A stretch of 64,000 bases of DNA from JAGVPT01 sp963827085 (GCA_963827085.1 CAWGZY010000002.1:124001-188000); one strand, 5' to 3'; counted from the first letter of the stretch, positions 42,901 through 53,536 are shown. Notes: generated by a model from the sequence alone, not told the origin. Program-made: numbers and translations.

Positions 42901-45900
42901 CTAGAAATCCTCCGCAAGCGAAACATAGAATATGGGAACAGAGAATGTTTGTCCGTTGAACGCCCATGCCACGTCAAACCTCAACGGTAATCCGAACAAA
43001 ATCGTTCGGACACCATACCCCGTCCCCATCAGCAAATCCTGCGCGACATAATTTCCATCAGCGTCCTTCACAAAGAACCGATACGCCTTGTTATCGGTCC
43101 ATGATGAGCCGACATCGATAAACAATGCGCCGGTAATATTTTGGAGAGCGAGAGGTAAACCGCCGGTAACAAGATAGCGAATCAGCGGAAAACGAAGTTC
43201 GTAATTCATCAGCGCGTACTTTGTGCCGCTTGCATCGTTGTAGTCAAAGCCGCGCAACGGGAGCGCCGGCGATAAAAATGCATAATCTTCAACGCTGTTA
43301 ATCGGAATTCCGCCGTTCGCAAATTCACGGTTAATCCATCCGTCCGTCCCGCCGATAAAAAACCTCTGTGGATCCCTCCCCATGCTCAATCCACCCGCCC
43401 AACGAATGACGAACGAATAATCTCTCCAAAATTTTTCATACGTACGGTAATCGAGCGTGTATGTTTGAAAATCAACCGAATGGTCCCCCGCGGTAAGCGC
43501 CGGGCTGAGCATCACGGTAAAATTATAGCGTGTCCCGTTATCCGGAGCAGTAATACCCCACAACGATGTGTCGTGAATGTAGCTTATCTGGGGCATGACG
43601 AGGTTTTTCTCATCCGTAGGCTGGTCTAACGTGGGGTCGTCGAGATTTTGCCTGGAAATATTCAACCACGCCAGGCTGAAATCGATCCGATTAAATCTAT
43701 CCAACGGATACGACGCCGACCCGCCGATACCCCATGTTTGAAAACGATACAAGTCGACGTTCCCCAGCTGGTCGTACAAATACAAAAAACGCGCGCTGTG
43801 GAAACCAATAATCCCGTAGTCGATCTTTCTCGCCAAATAATTGTATGCGAGTACGTAATCGCTGTTCTCCAAATCCAGCATAAGGTTCGTGAGGAAATAC
43901 AATTGATGGTCTCCGAGCATGTCGCTGAAGGCAAATTCCGTCGTTCCCTGCACCCCATAGAATGTGCTGTAGCCGGCGTTGCCGTAAATGATGTCGGGCG
44001 AAAAATTGAGCTTGTATTTATTCACCTTATAGTTGCCCTGCTCGTCGACATTATCACTTGGTTCAATTTGTTTTCCTGCCGTTTCTGTCTCGGGAGATGG
44101 TGATTTTTCCTTGGGCTGTTCGTCGGAGAAAACGTAGTTCTGAAAATCGATGTGCACTCGGTCGCCGTAGACCCCGGCAGTGTCTTTTGGCGCAGCGTTA
44201 GCCGCCACGCTGGTGGAATCTTTCGCCGCCTGAACGCCGGGAGCGGTTGTTGCTTTCTGCGCTAACCGCATTTTCCGTTTGAAGTATTCCGTCGGCTCAA
44301 GCTCCGACACCGCCAATTTCTTGTCGAACGGCGCCTTCATGAGGTAAATGTCGAACCCCGCTTCGTTCAAAGCTGCAAACGAGAGCTTGTTTCCATCCGC
44401 AGACAGTGAGAGCTGGAAGACTCCCGTGATCGAATTGGTAATGGGGCGGTCCGCACCGGTAATAAGATTACGCTCGTAAATATTCCCGATGCCATTCCGG
44501 TCGGAGACATAGAGCATTTTCGTTCCGTCCGGAGATATGACTGGCGAGGTTGCATCGCTGCCGGCATAATTAACGACACGCTTCATCTCCAGCGTTTCGA
44601 TGTTCAGCGAATAAATATCCGATTCGGAAAAATCGTACTTTGCCATTTTGAAATTTGGAGAGACAGCATTAGGGTCCAGATGATCTCTCCTGTCCGAAAC
44701 AAAGTAGATGGTTTTCCCATCGGGTGCCCAGTGCGGGTCGGAATCTGAAAAAATATCGTCGGTGAGATTCGTCAGGTTTTTCGTCGCCAAATCATAGATA
44801 TAGATATCAGACTGCTTCGTGTTGTTCCCGACAAACGCGAGTTTGTCCCCTTTCGGCGACCAATCGACGGAAAAGATTCCTTCCAGTTGAAATTGAATTT
44901 TTTCCTGGCTGCCGGTCGCGGCGTCGACAATGAATATTGCATCGCTCTCACCGCTCTTCACGGCGAGCGCAATCTTCTTCCCGTCGGGGGACCAGGTAAT
45001 ACCCGGCGTCAGCAAATGCAACTCCTCAAAATTTTTGGTCCGCTGGCCGTCAACGATTTTCGTTATTTTATTATCGATCGTGGACATGATATACACGTCG
45101 AAATAATCGTCGCGGTCGGAGATGAACGCGACTTTGTCCCCCTGCGGGGAAATCGACGGGCTTGTATTATAAAAATCGGACTCTTTCACATGGTTCGTGA
45201 GGCGTGTGGCAAAATCGGCCGGGTCTTCCCGTTTCGCAATGTCGGGCCAGTACAGCACTTTCTGTTCTTTCTGCCATCGCTCGTTTAATTCGGAGATACT
45301 CAACCCGAGCGCGCTTTTAAACCCAAGCTCGATACTCCGCGACCCTTTGATTCGATTCAAAATTTCGGCAATCTTTTGTTCGCCGTACTTATTTGCGATA
45401 TAATACCAGACCGATTGACCGCCGCGATACGCGAAATAGCCTCCGAGATAGTCGATCGGCGGAAGGTAGGTATGAATCGTTGCATCGCGCATAAACATGT
45501 CGGAGTTCGTGTCCCAATGCAGTGATTGATACTCCGCCATCCCTTCGTTGAACCACATCGGCAGTTGTAGGCGGATGTTGTTTGAAATAATGGATTGTAT
45601 TGAGCCCCCATAATACATGTCGTTGAAGACGGCATGGACGAGTTCATGGTGAATAACATGACGGAACATTTTGTAATTTCCTTCGAACGGAACCACCATC
45701 CTATTCTTAAAGAGTTCCGTTACACCGCCAATCCCTTCTTCCAAGTATTCCGACAGGACATTCGTCTGCTGAAAATCATTGTGCGAATTGTAGACCATAA
45801 TCGGGATGCGATTATTGATCTCGTATCGAAAGCTTTTGCTGATGAGGGTGTAGGCCGATTCAGCGGCGGCCGCGGTAAAGTTCGCAAGGTATTCGCCATT

Positions 45901-46056
45901 ATCGCTGAAATATATGTCGAAATGATTCGTTTGGATGTACCACCATTCGAACTTTTTGTACTTCACTTTGTTTTTGCCGAAGACAGCCTCCTGGGCCACC
46001 GAAGAGAACACTCCGGCAGTCAATAGGAATCCAATCATCAAAAGGCGCAATCTCAT
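42901..46056 (-). CDS. Metallopeptidase-propeller-barrel fusion protein of the outer membrane
   Basis: Encodes 1051 residues. A signal peptide (1-21) is followed by a peptidase MA-like domain with the zinc motif HELVH (137-141) and NEGMAEY (170-176) supplying the third ligand. From about residue 290 to 590 run PD40/TolB-type propeller repeats (SPSISPQGDKVAFISDRD, WSPDGKKIAL, ISPDGTKMLYVSDRNG). After a low-complexity linker (about 600-690) the last 350 residues look like a BamA/TamA-type barrel (LPLRGFDYND; RFDVAWAF; terminal Phe). It should sit in the outer membrane with the peptidase and propeller in the periplasm. It is the last gene of the rfaE-tamB-rnr run, 91 bases after rnr. Confidence 0.88.
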   Translation of the reverse strand: MRLRLLMIGFLLTAGVFSSVAQEAVFGKNKVKYKKFEWWYIQTNHFDIYFSDNGEYLANFTAAAAESAYTLISKSFRYEINNRIPIMVYNSHNDFQQTNVLSEYLEEGIGGVTELFKNRMVVPFEGNYKMFRHVIHHELVHAVFNDMYYGGSIQSIISNNIRLQLPMWFNEGMAEYQSLHWDTNSDMFMRDATIHTYLPPIDYLGGYFAYRGGQSVWYYIANKYGEQKIAEILNRIKGSRSIELGFKSALGLSISELNERWQKEQKVLYWPDIAKREDPADFATRLTNHVKESDFYNTSPSISPQGDKVAFISDRDDYFDVYIMSTIDNKITKIVDGQRTKNFEELHLLTPGITWSPDGKKIALAVKSGESDAIFIVDAATGSQEKIQFQLEGIFSVDWSPKGDKLAFVGNNTKQSDIYIYDLATKNLTNLTDDIFSDSDPHWAPDGKTIYFVSDRRDHLDPNAVSPNFKMAKYDFSESDIYSLNIETLEMKRVVNYAGSDATSPVISPDGTKMLYVSDRNGIGNIYERNLITGADRPITNSITGVFQLSLSADGNKLSFAALNEAGFDIYLMKAPFDKKLAVSELEPTEYFKRKMRLAQKATTAPGVQAAKDSTSVAANAAPKDTAGVYGDRVHIDFQNYVFSDEQPKEKSPSPETETAGKQIEPSDNVDEQGNYKVNKYKLNFSPDIIYGNAGYSTFYGVQGTTEFAFSDMLGDHQLYFLTNLMLDLENSDYVLAYNYLARKIDYGIIGFHSARFLYLYDQLGNVDLYRFQTWGIGGSASYPLDRFNRIDFSLAWLNISRQNLDDPTLDQPTDEKNLVMPQISYIHDTSLWGITAPDNGTRYNFTVMLSPALTAGDHSVDFQTYTLDYRTYEKFWRDYSFVIRWAGGLSMGRDPQRFFIGGTDGWINREFANGGIPINSVEDYAFLSPALPLRGFDYNDASGTKYALMNYELRFPLIRYLVTGGLPLALQNITGALFIDVGSSWTDNKAYRFFVKDADGNYVAQDLLMGTGYGVRTILFGLPLRFDVAWAFNGQTFSVPIFYVSLAEDF

Positions 46057-46147
46057 AGAATCCTCAATGAGTATGGGGACGGCTACTTTGCTCTACGGTT
46101 CAACGCTTGTATCACTTATTACAACGAATGGCGCCGGCAGAAAATTC

Positions 46148-48319
46148 CTACCTATGCTTCCGTCTCTTTTTCGGCTGCGAAGGCAGCTCCGGTTCAATGC
46201 AGGCGAAATCAATTTCCCTGTTTTCAACGTTCACTTTGATTACTTTAACGGCAATGCTGTCGCCAAGACGAAACGTCCGCCCGGTGCGTCTGCCGACGAG
46301 TGAATAGTGCTTTTCATCATGTTCATAATAATCATCCCCGATGTTGCGGACATGAATCATCCCCTCGACGAGCAAATCATTGATCTCAACATACATTCCG
46401 TAATTTGTAACGCCGGAAATCACCCCTTCGAATTCATCGCCGAGGTGCTGTTTCATGTACTCGGCCTGCATGACTTTCACCGAGGCGCGTTCGGCTTCCA
46501 TCGCAACCCGTTCCCGGTCGGAAGACCATTTACAAACGTGCGGAAGCGCCTCGATGAAATGTTTCCGGCGCGCATGCGACATCCCTTTCGAATATTCATC
46601 CAGCATTCTGTGCACAACCAGGTCAGGGTAACGGCGGATGGGGGACGTAAAATGCGTATAATAGTCGAACGCCAGGCCGAAGTGTCCGATATTTCTCTCT
46701 GAGTAGACCGCTTTTGCCATTGCACGGAGCGAGACCTTGTTGATAACATTCTCTTCCGGAGTGCCTTTCACTTCGTTCAGCAGTTTCTGCAAATCTTTTG
46801 ACGATACAGAAGCACTAACGTTTAATTTATGCCCGAATTTTTCAACAAAAACCGATAATTCCCTTATTTTTTCGGTGTCCGGTGAATCGTGAATGCGATA
46901 GACGAACGGCTGAACGTCGGCTTCCTTTTTTTGTTTGCCGATGTGCGAAGCGACCGTCTGATTGGCGAGCAGCATGCATTCTTCCACCAATTGATGGCTT
47001 TTCAATCGACTCTTGATCCGAACTTCTACCGGTTTGCCGTGCTCGTCATACCGGAACTTGGCTTCGGGTGAATCGAAATCGATGGCGCCGTTTTTCATCC
47101 GCTTTTCTTTTAATAGACTTGCAAGCGACCAGAGCTTCACCAATGATTCCGCGTGTTCCCCTTTTCCCGTGTTGAGAATATGCTCCACTTCCTCGTACGT
47201 AAATCGCCGTTTCGAGTTGATAACGCTCCGAACAATTTCATAATTTTTAATCTTCCCTTTTTCGGTGATGTCCATGATGCAGGAATACGCAAGCCGATCG
47301 ACGTTGGGCTTAAGGCTGCAGAGGTCGTTGGAAAGTTTCTCCGGCAGCATCGGCACGACTTGATTGGCAAGATAGACACTGGTTCCCCTGTTGAACGCTT
47401 CGGCATCGAGTACTGTGCCTTCTTTTACGTATGCACTGACATCGGCAATATGTACTCCAAGACGGAAGGTGCCGTCGTCCAGCGTTTCAATGGAAACAGC
47501 ATCGTCGAAGTCTTTCGCATCGTCGGGGTCGATGGTAAAGCAGGGAAGCGGACGAATATCGCGCCGGAGTTTAATTTCTTCCGGAGAAATCGTTTCGGGA
47601 ATATTTCTGACGTATGCTTCAACATCGCGCGGGAATGATGTCGGCAGACGGAATGCTTTGATGACCGACGCGACCTCTGCGCTCGAATCGCCCGAGCGGC
47701 CGATGATTTCTGCAATTTTCCCTTCCGGGTTCAGCAGCTCATTGTCCCACGATTCAAACGCGACGACGACTTTGTCCCCGGGCTGCGCACCGTTCAGCGC
47801 TTCGCGCGGCACATAGATATCACGGGGAATTTTTCGGTCATCAACGACGACAAAAAAGAAATTCTTGCTTTGTTCAAGCGTTCCGACAAATTCATCATGC
47901 GCGCGCGACACGACGGCGACGATTTCTCCCTCGGTTCTTTCTTCACTCCCCTTTTTCTCGCGGTGGGACGCAAACGGTGTAACTTCAACCGTATCACCGT
48001 CAAGGGCTGTACCGAGTGATTTTGGCCCGATGTAGACCTCCCCAAATTCTGAGCCGGCAACGGTGACATAACCGTAGCCCTGCTTGCTCATCGAAAGCAC
48101 TCCCTTGATGCCCTGTTCCAGAGACTTACGCGAGTAGCCTTTCCCCCGGGCATGAGATAAAACCTTTCGATCCACCATGCCGTGAAGCACTTCCCTCAGC
48201 GACTGGAATCCTTCTTCGTCCCGTATACTTAACCGCCGCGCCACTTGACGCGATTTGAACGGCTCGTGCGGGTGTGCGTCAAAAAAATCGACGACTCGCT
48301 GCTCCAAATTATTTTTCAT
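46148..48319 (-). CDS. rnr: Ribonuclease R
   Basis: Encodes 723 residues, a 3'-5' exoribonuclease that degrades structured RNA. Order: N-terminal winged-helix part (1-70), cold-shock-type OB domains, the RNB catalytic domain with CFTIDPDDAKDFDDAVSIE (core DPDDAKDFDDAVS, the metal-binding acidic residues), SPIRRYPDLVVHR, then the S1 domain (GDEFEGVISGVTNYGMYVEI) and a short basic tail (KKRRKHR). It starts 21 bases after the tamB-like stop, so is probably co-transcribed. Confidence 0.97.
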   Translation of the reverse strand: MKNNLEQRVVDFFDAHPHEPFKSRQVARRLSIRDEEGFQSLREVLHGMVDRKVLSHARGKGYSRKSLEQGIKGVLSMSKQGYGYVTVAGSEFGEVYIGPKSLGTALDGDTVEVTPFASHREKKGSEERTEGEIVAVVSRAHDEFVGTLEQSKNFFFVVVDDRKIPRDIYVPREALNGAQPGDKVVVAFESWDNELLNPEGKIAEIIGRSGDSSAEVASVIKAFRLPTSFPRDVEAYVRNIPETISPEEIKLRRDIRPLPCFTIDPDDAKDFDDAVSIETLDDGTFRLGVHIADVSAYVKEGTVLDAEAFNRGTSVYLANQVVPMLPEKLSNDLCSLKPNVDRLAYSCIMDITEKGKIKNYEIVRSVINSKRRFTYEEVEHILNTGKGEHAESLVKLWSLASLLKEKRMKNGAIDFDSPEAKFRYDEHGKPVEVRIKSRLKSHQLVEECMLLANQTVASHIGKQKKEADVQPFVYRIHDSPDTEKIRELSVFVEKFGHKLNVSASVSSKDLQKLLNEVKGTPEENVINKVSLRAMAKAVYSERNIGHFGLAFDYYTHFTSPIRRYPDLVVHRMLDEYSKGMSHARRKHFIEALPHVCKWSSDRERVAMEAERASVKVMQAEYMKQHLGDEFEGVISGVTNYGMYVEINDLLVEGMIHVRNIGDDYYEHDEKHYSLVGRRTGRTFRLGDSIAVKVIKVNVENREIDFACIEPELPSQPKKRRKHR

Positions 48320-48340
48320 TATTCTCTCTGTCCCCTCGGG

Positions 48341-51300
48341 TTAAAAAGCAAATTTATAGTATACGCGCGCTCCGTCTGTCGGGCGGCGAAAATCGATCGT
48401 TTCCAGCGGGTCGCTTTTCCGATCGACTTCGAACATGAAATTTCGCAGGTTATCATTTTGGATGATGGAACCAAGCGACCACTGAACGCTGACATTGGCG
48501 TTGTTGATATCGCTGAAGACTTTTCCTCCAAACGTCCAGTATGCATTGCCGACGACACCGCTCAGACGGAGGTCCGGCGATGTACCCGAATATAGAATCT
48601 CTACATTACTCAAGGCAGTAAAGTTGTTCGCACGGAGAAAATCCTGCATCATGCCTGAAAGAAGCGTGTTGGTGAAGCCGGAAATCAACGATCCTCCGAT
48701 AGATCCCCCCAACGAATTGGCGATACCTTGCTTATCGTTTGATGTCAAATCGTCGCGGAATTTTCCCGGGCTCCCAGGCGTCGATGTCAGAAGAAACGAA
48801 ATGGCGTCGGACTCGACGTCTCCGGTACGTTGCGTTTCATTGTTGTTGTCATCGAAGGTCGAGAGGCCGATTTTTATTTTTGGGTCGTACCGTGTCCCGC
48901 TGATCGCGAGCGAGACAACAACTTTTTCAGTTGCCGGAACTGTCGTTTCCTTTTGTGCTGCTGTTTCCGCCTTCACGTGGCTTCCGGTATAGGTGGCGGT
49001 GATATCCAATTCAGGATTATCGGGCTTCCCCGTGAACTTCAGCGTCCCGGAGGCATCGAATTGCTTGTAGAATTTGTAATTAGATTTGTCCGACACGGTG
49101 ATCGTTCCTGTGAGCCGGACGTTGTTCTTTTCTTTGCTCAATTCCAGCTTTCCGTTCAAATCCGCAAAAAGCTCTTCATTCGTGGCCGCATTGAAGATCA
49201 TCCGTATCTGCACAATACCCTGCGTCTGGATCGTCAGGTTGTATCCGAGTCCGTCCAGGAACGAAGGCTCGTTTGATGTTCGCGCATCTTTCTTCGAACC
49301 CAAGAAAGCGAAAAGGCGCGACCCGAGAAGAGTGTCCAGGGACGGTTTCGAAGTATCGTCAACACTGACAACATTGACGTACCGTGCGGAAACCAGGTTT
49401 GCCGATTCGCGTGTTGAAGGAAAAGTCAGCGAAGCCTGCTTTATATACATGGCTCCCGTAACGCGCGAGCTGGCAGATGTTCCTTCAAACGACAGCCCCT
49501 CGTCTCCCGTGGAAGCGATCAGATCGCCATAGACTCCCTGGTCGCTGTTCCGCGAGGCTTCCTGAAGCACTTTTAATTCGCCTTTTGCCCGTAAATGGTA
49601 TTCATCCGGAACGAACCCGCGAAACGTGATGTAGCCGCCAAGATCTATTTTGCCGGAGGGATAGTTTTCACTCAAATTTTTCGCGGTGAAAGTAGTGAAG
49701 GACATTTTGTTCCCTTGAAAATCAATCTTTCCGGCGGCATGGTATTTCATATTGTTCATCGGAAACAAAAACTTTGCATTCCGTAGCTCCATACCCCCGT
49801 CGAACAGCGGGGATTCCAGCGACCCGGTACAGTGAATGGCACCCTCTAACGTCCCTTCCATCTCGTCAAGCTGTTCAATGAAAGGATCGGCGACGCTGAT
49901 GTCGAAATTTTGCGCTTTCAAGTATATGTCCATACCGGCAAGAGAAAAACGGTCATCGACAGACACAAACGCAAGGTCCATCGGAATAGAGCCGGTGCAG
50001 AGGAGCTCAAATTTATCGTGCGCCTCCGGCGCTTTGGAAAGTTGGACGGTACAGTCAGCAATATTATTTTCATATTGCATCGAGCTGTTCACAAACCCGA
50101 ACTCCGTCCCGCGGTAGGCAAAACCTGAAATTCCAAGTTCACAGGTAAGTATCGGATTCTGCATCGTACCTTTCACCAAACCGCTCGCGTTCACCGTCCC
50201 TCCAAATGCGATGGCGTTTGACTTGAAGTTTTGAGACTTTCCAAAGTGATAGATATTTGACAGTGCAAAATTCTGAAGCCGGACAAACGCAGCAATCTCG
50301 CCGGCGTAGCCGATAGAGCCGGCAAACATAAGCTGTTCGTCCTGATGGATAAATGCCGTTGAGTCAATGGAAATACCGGATCCGCTCATTCGAGCCGAGA
50401 ATTGCCGGGCGTTATCGAGTTCGTACCCCTGATAGCTGAACGAAAACGTGTCAAAGGTCAGTTCGTATTCGTCGGGAGCCACACGTGCCCGCCCCTCGAT
50501 CCCGAGTTTGATTGTGCTGTCCACCTCGCATTGCACCGAATATTCGGCGTGCCGATCATGGAGGCTGAAATCAACCGAGGCGTTTCTAAAATAGGATTCA
50601 CCCGTAAAGACATTGGCTGCGCTCGCCTGGACATGCACTGCCGGACTGTTTGCAGCGGCAAGAAGATTGTCCCGCGCCATATTCTGAACGCTGTATTCCA
50701 CGGACCCGTTTTCAACAATACAATAACTATTGCTCATGGAATATTTTGCCGACGTCAATGAGACCGAGCCTTCAGCGGAAAGCGTATCGGCGTTGCCGTG
50801 GAGCGACCCGCCGACATCGCCGATCGCGTTAAACATATTCATCCCGAAAAAAATTGCCACCGGTTCTAAATTTCTTACGTGTATTGAATATTGGATATTA
50901 TTTTGCGGTGAAGGTGTCATGCCGGCTGTCGTATCTTCATCAGTGTTCACACTCTCCGCTGCCTCGACAAATGAAGAGTCAAAAATAGCGCGTTGTTTAT
51001 AGTACGCCCGCCGAACCCCCGCAATATGCGATTTGACCATTTCGATAACTCCGGCATACGTGAAGTTGCCCGTCAGCGAAACATCGGCGATCGGTGAGAT
51101 GAGACCGATTGTTTTATTCCCGAGGGAATCGATGTCAACATGGAGCTCGGCCCGCGCGCTGTCAAAAGTGTACGTTTCAAACCGAGAGCCTGAAAACCCG
51201 ACACGCAGGCCTCCGTTCATGTCTTCACGAAGAAAGTCTTTTCCGCTTGCATGTAAAGAGAAGAAACAGTCCGACGTATAATGGTCATCATTAAAGATCG

Positions 51301-53017
51301 TCGCAAAATCGAAATGAGAAAATGTCCCGTCGAATGAGTATGAAGGAGCTCCCCCGGCATTGTAATCCAACGCCGACTGGAGGGCAACATCCCCCTTGGG
51401 AAACTGAAGCTTCGCGGAACACGAAATTTTTTTATTCGCAGCAATAATATCTGTTCGGAGATGGGATACGGAGATATCATTGAACGATGATGAGTCGACG
51501 GCAATCGAAGCTTTAGAATTTAGTTCGTCAATCGCAGTTCCTTCTCCTTCTATCATTCCGGAAAAATCCAGGTAGGAACGAAGAGACGGGGTTGAAAAAA
51601 ATTTCCCCAGATTCACACCGGTGCCGCCGAACGCCGCCTTGTATTTCATCGTTTTACCGGTAAGGTCCAGACCGCCGTTCACCGAAACGTTTCCTGCCGT
51701 CATTGAAGCATTGGCCGTCACTTCGAAATCAAGCGGCTTGCCGACATAATGAAAGTCGAGGCCGATCTCCCCTGCACCTCCAAAGTCTGGAATGTGAAAA
51801 AACGGGAGAAGCTGAGGAACGTCGGACGGATGGATCGTTGTTCCTTTCGATTCAATGTTCAATGCCAGGTCGCCGGGATGATGAAGATTGGCGACACTCC
51901 CTTCGAGATTGATGGTTGAACGGTTGAAATTCGCATGGAGTTTTTTCACTTTGAGGCTGCCGAATTCGCCTTCTGTCCTGCATTCCAATTGAACCGATCC
52001 CCGAAGAAAATTGAGAGAAGGCAGGAATCGCTGCAGGTCTTCGGCGGCGACGGTGCTCGGAAACAAGGAACACTCTACCGGAACAAATTGGAGCGCCGCG
52101 ATGTCATTAATTTTGAGCGCATCCACGGAAGAAATTTTCGCCGAAAATTCGACGCGGGAGCGGGGCGTTGCAATAAGAAGGTTCTTGACTTCAGACATCG
52201 TCGTCGAATGGCGGATATCTCCGGACAAATGTGTGAGGATAAAACCTTCGCGTGAAGCGGCAAAAGAAATGTTCTTAATCGAGGCGCTTTGCTCCCGGTC
52301 TGAAATTGTTGCCGACAATTCGACGTTAAGCTTGTCGATGTCGAGGTCGGAAAAATTGAACGTCCGCCCGGTGATTGAATCCGGGAGTTCCGGGCCGGAT
52401 TGAGAGGTCGAGTCGATCAGCCGAAAATGTCCGTTGTTGATACGCAGACTTTTCACCGCGACAACCCAGGACGATGGAAGTGAATCCGGCTCTGATTTCT
52501 TTTTTGCAAGCCGGTCGACATTCCACGTACCGTCGGCAAAACGGATGAGCGAAACCGACGGATTTTCAATCTCCACACTTCCGAGTGCAATATGTTTATT
52601 CCAGAGCGGTAACGGGTCGTAACGAACGACGGTCTTGCTCGCTTCAAGAAACGGTGCGTTGTTGACATAAATCGCGATCGTGTCGATGGAAATACCGGTG
52701 AAAAGATTTCCTTTGATCTCACCGATAAACACCGATGCATTCAGGTTTGCGTCTACCATCTTATAGATCGTCGACCGAAGAGTCTGCCTAAAAAGAGTCG
52801 TCTGAGTAAAGCCCATCGACGCAAACAAAACGACCAATACGGAGAGACTGACGTACGTCAATGTTTTTCGAGAAAAGCCCATCGCTGCAAACAGAATGAC
52901 GAATGCTGAAAGGCAGACGTATGTCAATATAGTCTGAGTAAAACCCATCGTCGCAAACAGAACGGCCAAAACGCAGAGGGAAACGTATGTCAATATTTTC
53001 GAGGCTTTGCGGAGCAT
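48341..53017 (-). CDS. TamB-like translocation/assembly protein
   Basis: Encodes 1558 residues. The N-terminus has three tandem near-identical hydrophobic segments (residues 9-74) where one anchor is normal. Then comes an AsmA/TamB-type beta-rich region with repeating amphipathic strands, and the conserved C-terminal DUF490 domain (about 1200-1558), including DLNGKLELSKEKNNVRLTGTI (core LNGKLELSKEKNNVRL), LKFTGKPDNPELDITATYTG and the final NVSVQWSLGS. TamB-like proteins span the periplasm and move lipids or assist outer-membrane protein assembly. Its ATG directly abuts the stop of rfaE2, and rnr follows 21 bases later. No TamA gene is adjacent. Confidence 0.9.
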   Translation of the reverse strand: MLRKASKILTYVSLCVLAVLFATMGFTQTILTYVCLSAFVILFAAMGFSRKTLTYVSLSVLVVLFASMGFTQTTLFRQTLRSTIYKMVDANLNASVFIGEIKGNLFTGISIDTIAIYVNNAPFLEASKTVVRYDPLPLWNKHIALGSVEIENPSVSLIRFADGTWNVDRLAKKKSEPDSLPSSWVVAVKSLRINNGHFRLIDSTSQSGPELPDSITGRTFNFSDLDIDKLNVELSATISDREQSASIKNISFAASREGFILTHLSGDIRHSTTMSEVKNLLIATPRSRVEFSAKISSVDALKINDIAALQFVPVECSLFPSTVAAEDLQRFLPSLNFLRGSVQLECRTEGEFGSLKVKKLHANFNRSTINLEGSVANLHHPGDLALNIESKGTTIHPSDVPQLLPFFHIPDFGGAGEIGLDFHYVGKPLDFEVTANASMTAGNVSVNGGLDLTGKTMKYKAAFGGTGVNLGKFFSTPSLRSYLDFSGMIEGEGTAIDELNSKASIAVDSSSFNDISVSHLRTDIIAANKKISCSAKLQFPKGDVALQSALDYNAGGAPSYSFDGTFSHFDFATIFNDDHYTSDCFFSLHASGKDFLREDMNGGLRVGFSGSRFETYTFDSARAELHVDIDSLGNKTIGLISPIADVSLTGNFTYAGVIEMVKSHIAGVRRAYYKQRAIFDSSFVEAAESVNTDEDTTAGMTPSPQNNIQYSIHVRNLEPVAIFFGMNMFNAIGDVGGSLHGNADTLSAEGSVSLTSAKYSMSNSYCIVENGSVEYSVQNMARDNLLAAANSPAVHVQASAANVFTGESYFRNASVDFSLHDRHAEYSVQCEVDSTIKLGIEGRARVAPDEYELTFDTFSFSYQGYELDNARQFSARMSGSGISIDSTAFIHQDEQLMFAGSIGYAGEIAAFVRLQNFALSNIYHFGKSQNFKSNAIAFGGTVNASGLVKGTMQNPILTCELGISGFAYRGTEFGFVNSSMQYENNIADCTVQLSKAPEAHDKFELLCTGSIPMDLAFVSVDDRFSLAGMDIYLKAQNFDISVADPFIEQLDEMEGTLEGAIHCTGSLESPLFDGGMELRNAKFLFPMNNMKYHAAGKIDFQGNKMSFTTFTAKNLSENYPSGKIDLGGYITFRGFVPDEYHLRAKGELKVLQEASRNSDQGVYGDLIASTGDEGLSFEGTSASSRVTGAMYIKQASLTFPSTRESANLVSARYVNVVSVDDTSKPSLDTLLGSRLFAFLGSKKDARTSNEPSFLDGLGYNLTIQTQGIVQIRMIFNAATNEELFADLNGKLELSKEKNNVRLTGTITVSDKSNYKFYKQFDASGTLKFTGKPDNPELDITATYTGSHVKAETAAQKETTVPATEKVVVSLAISGTRYDPKIKIGLSTFDDNNNETQRTGDVESDAISFLLTSTPGSPGKFRDDLTSNDKQGIANSLGGSIGGSLISGFTNTLLSGMMQDFLRANNFTALSNVEILYSGTSPDLRLSGVVGNAYWTFGGKVFSDINNANVSVQWSLGSIIQNDNLRNFMFEVDRKSDPLETIDFRRPTDGARVYYKFAF
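52796..52993 (-). repeat. 66-bp tandem triplication in the TamB-like anchor
   Basis: Three consecutive 66-base units encode 22-residue hydrophobic repeats beginning LTYVSL or LTYVCL and ending MGF-(S/T)-x-x-(I/T). The unit differences are mostly at synonymous or conservative positions. Confidence 0.9.
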
Positions 53018-53509
53018 CTATTCTTTTTCTTGTCCGACGTACAACTCCTTGATTCTTTCGATAACCAGAGTCGTCGAATGACGAGGAACAAACGGAATCG
53101 TGAGAACTTTTCCACCAGAACGCTCGACGACATCTTTTCCTACCACATCCTCCACTTTCCAGTCGGCACCTTTAACAAGAACGTCCGGTATCAGGGCGCT
53201 GATGGTATCATACGGCGTCTCCTGCTCGAAGATGCAAACAGCATCGACAGGAACCAGCTGCGATACGAGATACGCCCGGTCGTTTTGATCAACGACGGGG
53301 CGGCGGGGGCCTTTGATCTTTTTCACGGAAGCATCGCTGTTTATTCCCACGATCAACTCATCGCCCAGGGATTTTGCGGCAGCGAGGTACTCGACATGTC
53401 CGCGGTGCAAAATATCGAACACACCGTTCGTAAAGACAACCTTCTTTCGGTTTGCTTTCCAACGAAGGCGCACCTCAATTAATTCAGAAAGTGAGAATAC
53501 TTTTCCCAT
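53018..53509 (-). CDS. rfaE2: D-beta-heptose 1-phosphate adenylyltransferase
   Basis: Encodes 163 residues, the nucleotidyltransferase half of HldE as a separate protein. It makes ADP-heptose for the lipopolysaccharide core. Seen: TNGVFDILHRGHVEYL with the HxGH signature, IVGINSDASVKKIKG, LVKGADW and a C-terminal STTLVIERI. It lies 27 bases after the heptose kinase gene and abuts the tamB-like gene. Confidence 0.96.
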   Translation of the reverse strand: MGKVFSLSELIEVRLRWKANRKKVVFTNGVFDILHRGHVEYLAAAKSLGDELIVGINSDASVKKIKGPRRPVVDQNDRAYLVSQLVPVDAVCIFEQETPYDTISALIPDVLVKGADWKVEDVVGKDVVERSGGKVLTIPFVPRHSTTLVIERIKELYVGQEKE

Positions 53510-53536
53510 GACGGTTCCGATGGTTTGTTTCGAGCG

